This document shows, one piece after another, positions 41,334 to 43,766 of a stretch of DNA of 43,766 nt. The notes beneath the pieces were generated by a model. It had not been told where the DNA came from. It did no database searches and worked only from the letters and a program-made list of their open reading frames with translations. The number at the start of each line of letters is the position of its first letter. Position 1 is the stretch's first letter. This DNA is from Deltaproteobacteria bacterium (GTDB taxonomy: Bacteria; Myxococcota_A; UBA9042; PHBI01), in the NCBI GenBank assembly GCA_011526585.1, contig WYBB01000049.1, positions 1 through 43,766 of the forward strand. The letters run 5' to 3'. The position numbers and the translations under genes are program-made.

Positions 41334-43121
41334 TCAGACGTAGGCCTTGTACTTGTCGAGGTGGCGGATCGGCTTGGAGAGCGCGTCGCGGCGGAAGGGA
41401 TCGCCGAGCTCCTGGGTGACCATGATCTCGATGAGCGTGGTCTTGCCCTCGGACTGCGCCGCGGCCGCAGCGCGCAGCGCGGGGCCGACCTCGGAGAGCT
41501 GATCGACGGTGACGCCCTGGCAGCCGAAGGCCTGGGCGACCTTGGCCCAGCTCGGGTTGTCGAGGTTCACGCCGACGTAGCGGTTGGCGTAGAAGTCGAC
41601 GTGGTTCTTCTTCTCGGCGCCCCACTGCTGGTTGTTGAACACGACGACCGTCACGCCGATCTTGTCGCGCGCGCAGGTGAGGAGCTCGTTCATGCTGATG
41701 CCGAAGGCGCCGTCGCCGACGTAGGCGATGGCGGGGCGATGCGGCGCGGCGAGCTTGGCGCCCATGATCACCGGGAAGGCGTAGCCGCAGTTGCCGAAGC
41801 TCATCGCCGCGAACATCGAGCGGGGCTCGTCGAAGCGCAGGTAGGAGTTCGAGACCGAGCAGATGTTGCCGATGTCGGTCGAGACCATCGCGTGCGCGGG
41901 CATGGCGCGCTCGAGCTCGCGCAGGACCTGGCGCGGATGCAGGTGCTTGCTGTCACGGGAGACCTCGAGCGACCAGGGGTCGCGCTCGTGGGTCCACTCG
42001 GAGAGCTCGGCCTCCCAGGCGGCCTTCTCGGCCTTGATCGCCTGGTCGCGCGCGTCGTGCGTCGCGGCGCCGGCGAGCTCGCGCCCGGCGAGGCGAGAGA
42101 GCAGCGCGGCGGCGGCGGCCTTGGCGTCGCCGCAGATCCCGACCGAGATCGGCTTGACCAGGCCGAGCACCCGGGGGTCGGCATCGATCTGCACGATCCT
42201 GGCGTGCTTGGGCCAGTAGTCGAGGCCGTGCTGCGGCAGGGTGCCGAAGGGCCCGAGGCGCGAGCCGAGCGCGAGCACGACGTCGGCCTGGCTGATGAGC
42301 TTCATCGCCGCCTTCGAGCCCTGGTAGCCGAGCGGTCCGACCCAGAGCGGGTGCGAGGCGGGGAAGGCGTCGTTGTGCAGGTAGCCGCAGGCGACCGGCG
42401 CGTGCAGGCGCTCGGCCAGGGCGACGCACTCGGCGCCCGCGTCGGCGCCGATGACGCCGCCGCCGGCGAGGATCACCGGGAAGCGCGCGCTGGCGAGGAG
42501 CTCGGCTGCCTCGTCCAGCGCCGCCGCGCCGCCGGCGCCGCGCTCGATGCGGATCGGGCGCGGGATCTCGCACTCGATCTCGCCGTAGAAATAGTCGCGC
42601 GGGATGTTGAGCTGGGTCGGCCCCATCTCGAGCATGGCGCGGTCGAAGGCGCGCGCGGTGAGCTCGGCCATGCGCTTCGGGTTGTTCACGTGCGCCTGGT
42701 ACTTGGTGATCTTCGAGAAGATCGGCAGCTGCTCGGTCTCCTGGAAGCCGCCGAGGCCCATGGTCATCGAGCCGGTCTCGGGCGTGATGACGACGACCGG
42801 CGAGTGCGCCCAGTAGGCGGCGGCGACGGCGGTCACGAAGTTGGTGATGCCCGGGCCGTTCTGCCCGATGCACACGCCGTGGCGCCCGGACACGCGCGCG
42901 TAGCCGTCGGCCATGTGCGCGGCGCCCTGCTCGTGCGCGACCGAGACGAACTCGATCCCGGCGGCGGGGAAGAGGTCGAGCGCGTCCATGTAGGCCGAGC
43001 CGACGATGCCGAAGACGTGGCGCACGTCCTGGGCGACGAGCGCTTCGACGAAGGCCTCCGACGGGGTCATCTTGACCTTGCCCTGGGTGACGTGACGGAC
43101 TTCGTGCGTGGGGATGGCCAT
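41334..43121 (-). CDS. xsc: sulfoacetaldehyde acetyltransferase
   Basis: A 595-residue thiamine-diphosphate enzyme converting sulfoacetaldehyde and phosphate to acetyl phosphate and sulfite, the key step of taurine, isethionate and sulfolactate breakdown. Family patterns are GIVGSAYMDALDLFP, Glu64 in AHEQGAAHMADGYAR, QNGPGITNFVTAV, GYLHNDAFPASHPLWVGPLG, DIGNICSVSNSY, the ThDP motif GDGAFGISMNELL to NNQQWG, and ELGDPFRRDAL. This matches Xsc better than acetolactate synthase. The ATG at 43121 has GAGG upstream; an inner ATG (MTPSEAF, residue 18) is closer to the usual N-terminus and has AAGG. No pta or taurine transporter is in view. Confidence 0.9.
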   Translation of the reverse strand: MAIPTHEVRHVTQGKVKMTPSEAFVEALVAQDVRHVFGIVGSAYMDALDLFPAAGIEFVSVAHEQGAAHMADGYARVSGRHGVCIGQNGPGITNFVTAVAAAYWAHSPVVVITPETGSMTMGLGGFQETEQLPIFSKITKYQAHVNNPKRMAELTARAFDRAMLEMGPTQLNIPRDYFYGEIECEIPRPIRIERGAGGAAALDEAAELLASARFPVILAGGGVIGADAGAECVALAERLHAPVACGYLHNDAFPASHPLWVGPLGYQGSKAAMKLISQADVVLALGSRLGPFGTLPQHGLDYWPKHARIVQIDADPRVLGLVKPISVGICGDAKAAAAALLSRLAGRELAGAATHDARDQAIKAEKAAWEAELSEWTHERDPWSLEVSRDSKHLHPRQVLRELERAMPAHAMVSTDIGNICSVSNSYLRFDEPRSMFAAMSFGNCGYAFPVIMGAKLAAPHRPAIAYVGDGAFGISMNELLTCARDKIGVTVVVFNNQQWGAEKKNHVDFYANRYVGVNLDNPSWAKVAQAFGCQGVTVDQLSEVGPALRAAAAAQSEGKTTLIEIMVTQELGDPFRRDALSKPIRHLDKYKAYV

Positions 43122-43194
43122 GGGGATCCTCGATCGGGTGGGTGACGATGGCGCGCTCGGACGCCGCGCGCTGGCGGGGCGCCCATGTCGCACA

Positions 43195-43209
43195 GTGAAT
43201 AGCATTCAC
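43195..43209 (-). promoter_or_regulatory. inverted repeat upstream of xsc
   Basis: GTGAAT-AGC-ATTCAC is a perfect inverted repeat, 74 bp before the xsc start, in a small A/T-richer patch. It could be an operator for an unlinked regulator of sulfonate use. No good -35/-10 pair was assigned. Confidence 0.45.
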
Positions 43210-43258
43210 GCAACTGCGAGGCGCTTTTTGGCACTGCGTGAGCTCTCCAGACCCTTGG

Positions 43259-43310
43259 CCCGTGCCCGTGCCCGTGCCCGTGCCCGTGCCCATGCCCGTG
43301 CCCGTGCCCG
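43259..43310. repeat. CCCGTG hexamer tandem repeat
   Basis: Eight full units plus four bases of CCCGTG, the sixth unit reading CCCATG. It is a microsatellite-type repeat and could vary in copy number. It lies near the poor-quality contig end. Confidence 0.85.
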
Positions 43311-43540
43311 ATTGCGCTGCGCGGGCTGGAGGCCGGGTGCAACACGTTTCGCCTCTGCGTCGTGTCGTGCCGTCACGCGGGGGTGGCGGCTCGCGCTCGT
43401 GGGGAGGCCAACCGCTCCCCGTTCCGCTCCGTCGCCCCCGAGGGGGGCGTCGGAGCTCCACGAGGTCGCGGTCGACCTCTCCCACGTCGCGCGGCCGCCT
43501 GCCTCGGATCCGGAGGGCTGCAATATTGGGTGGCCGGAGT

Positions 43541-43766
<226 letters not shown>

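Noticed and set aside
43067..43345. Gly-His repeat protein (GHGHGH) on the minus strand
   Set aside because: It is a translation of the CCCGTG microsatellite; no start signal or conserved flanks.

Overview
The window is a GC-rich, densely coded bacterial segment with short gaps, many GTG starts and strong G/C third-position bias. A membrane-anchored Ser/Thr kinase, an OmpA protein with thrombospondin type 3 repeats, a DUF11 surface protein, PNGase F- and M28-type lipoproteins and a PdxST vitamin B6 pathway together suggest a myxobacterium-like organism (Myxococcota/Polyangia or a related 'deltaproteobacterial' lineage). That is inference from gene content; there is no rRNA or other marker. 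Both ends run into G/C homopolymers that look like sequencing or assembly artefacts, so the window is probably a whole contig.

Layout. 0.06-1.7 kb: an unrecognised protein divergent from a lipoprotein. 9.5-1.75 kb (minus): a four-gene envelope operon of two large lipoproteins, a Ser/Thr kinase and an OmpA/TSP3 protein. 9.77-14.6 kb (plus): pdxR-pdxS-pdxT followed by a PNGase F-like lipoprotein, with tandem repeats at the pdxR start that may be the operator. 14.7-15.9 kb: an isovaleryl-CoA-dehydrogenase-like enzyme. 20.07-16.0 kb (minus): a large DUF11 surface protein broken by an in-frame TAG, ending in a change of frame. 20.2-23.3 kb: pntA-pntB. 23.25-23.98 kb: a small island with an intact VapB-like antitoxin and a frameshifted, truncated VapC toxin, flanked by two copies of the pntB 3' end.

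24.1-27.5 kb: a secreted protein, a GT4 glycosyltransferase and an ArgC homologue with Ala in place of the catalytic Cys. 30.2-27.5 kb: pyruvate phosphate dikinase. 33.0-30.3 kb (minus): a compact three-gene unit with a catalytically degenerate Nudix/winged-helix regulator (NrtR type), an SPFH/band 7 protein and an NAD-kinase-like protein, behind a promoter whose -10 lies inside a palindrome. This is the best candidate here for an uncharacterised system. 33.2-35.7 kb: a quinone-oxidoreductase-like enzyme and an M28 peptidase lipoprotein.

40.8-35.8 kb (minus): a four-gene catabolic operon of a beta-decarboxylating dehydrogenase, an isochorismatase-aldehyde dehydrogenase fusion, a persulfide dioxygenase-rhodanese fusion and a short-chain dehydrogenase. 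It lies beside xsc (sulfoacetaldehyde acetyltransferase, 43.1-41.3 kb), which suggests organosulfonate or sulfite metabolism. No tRNA, rRNA, CRISPR array or intact mobile element was seen.
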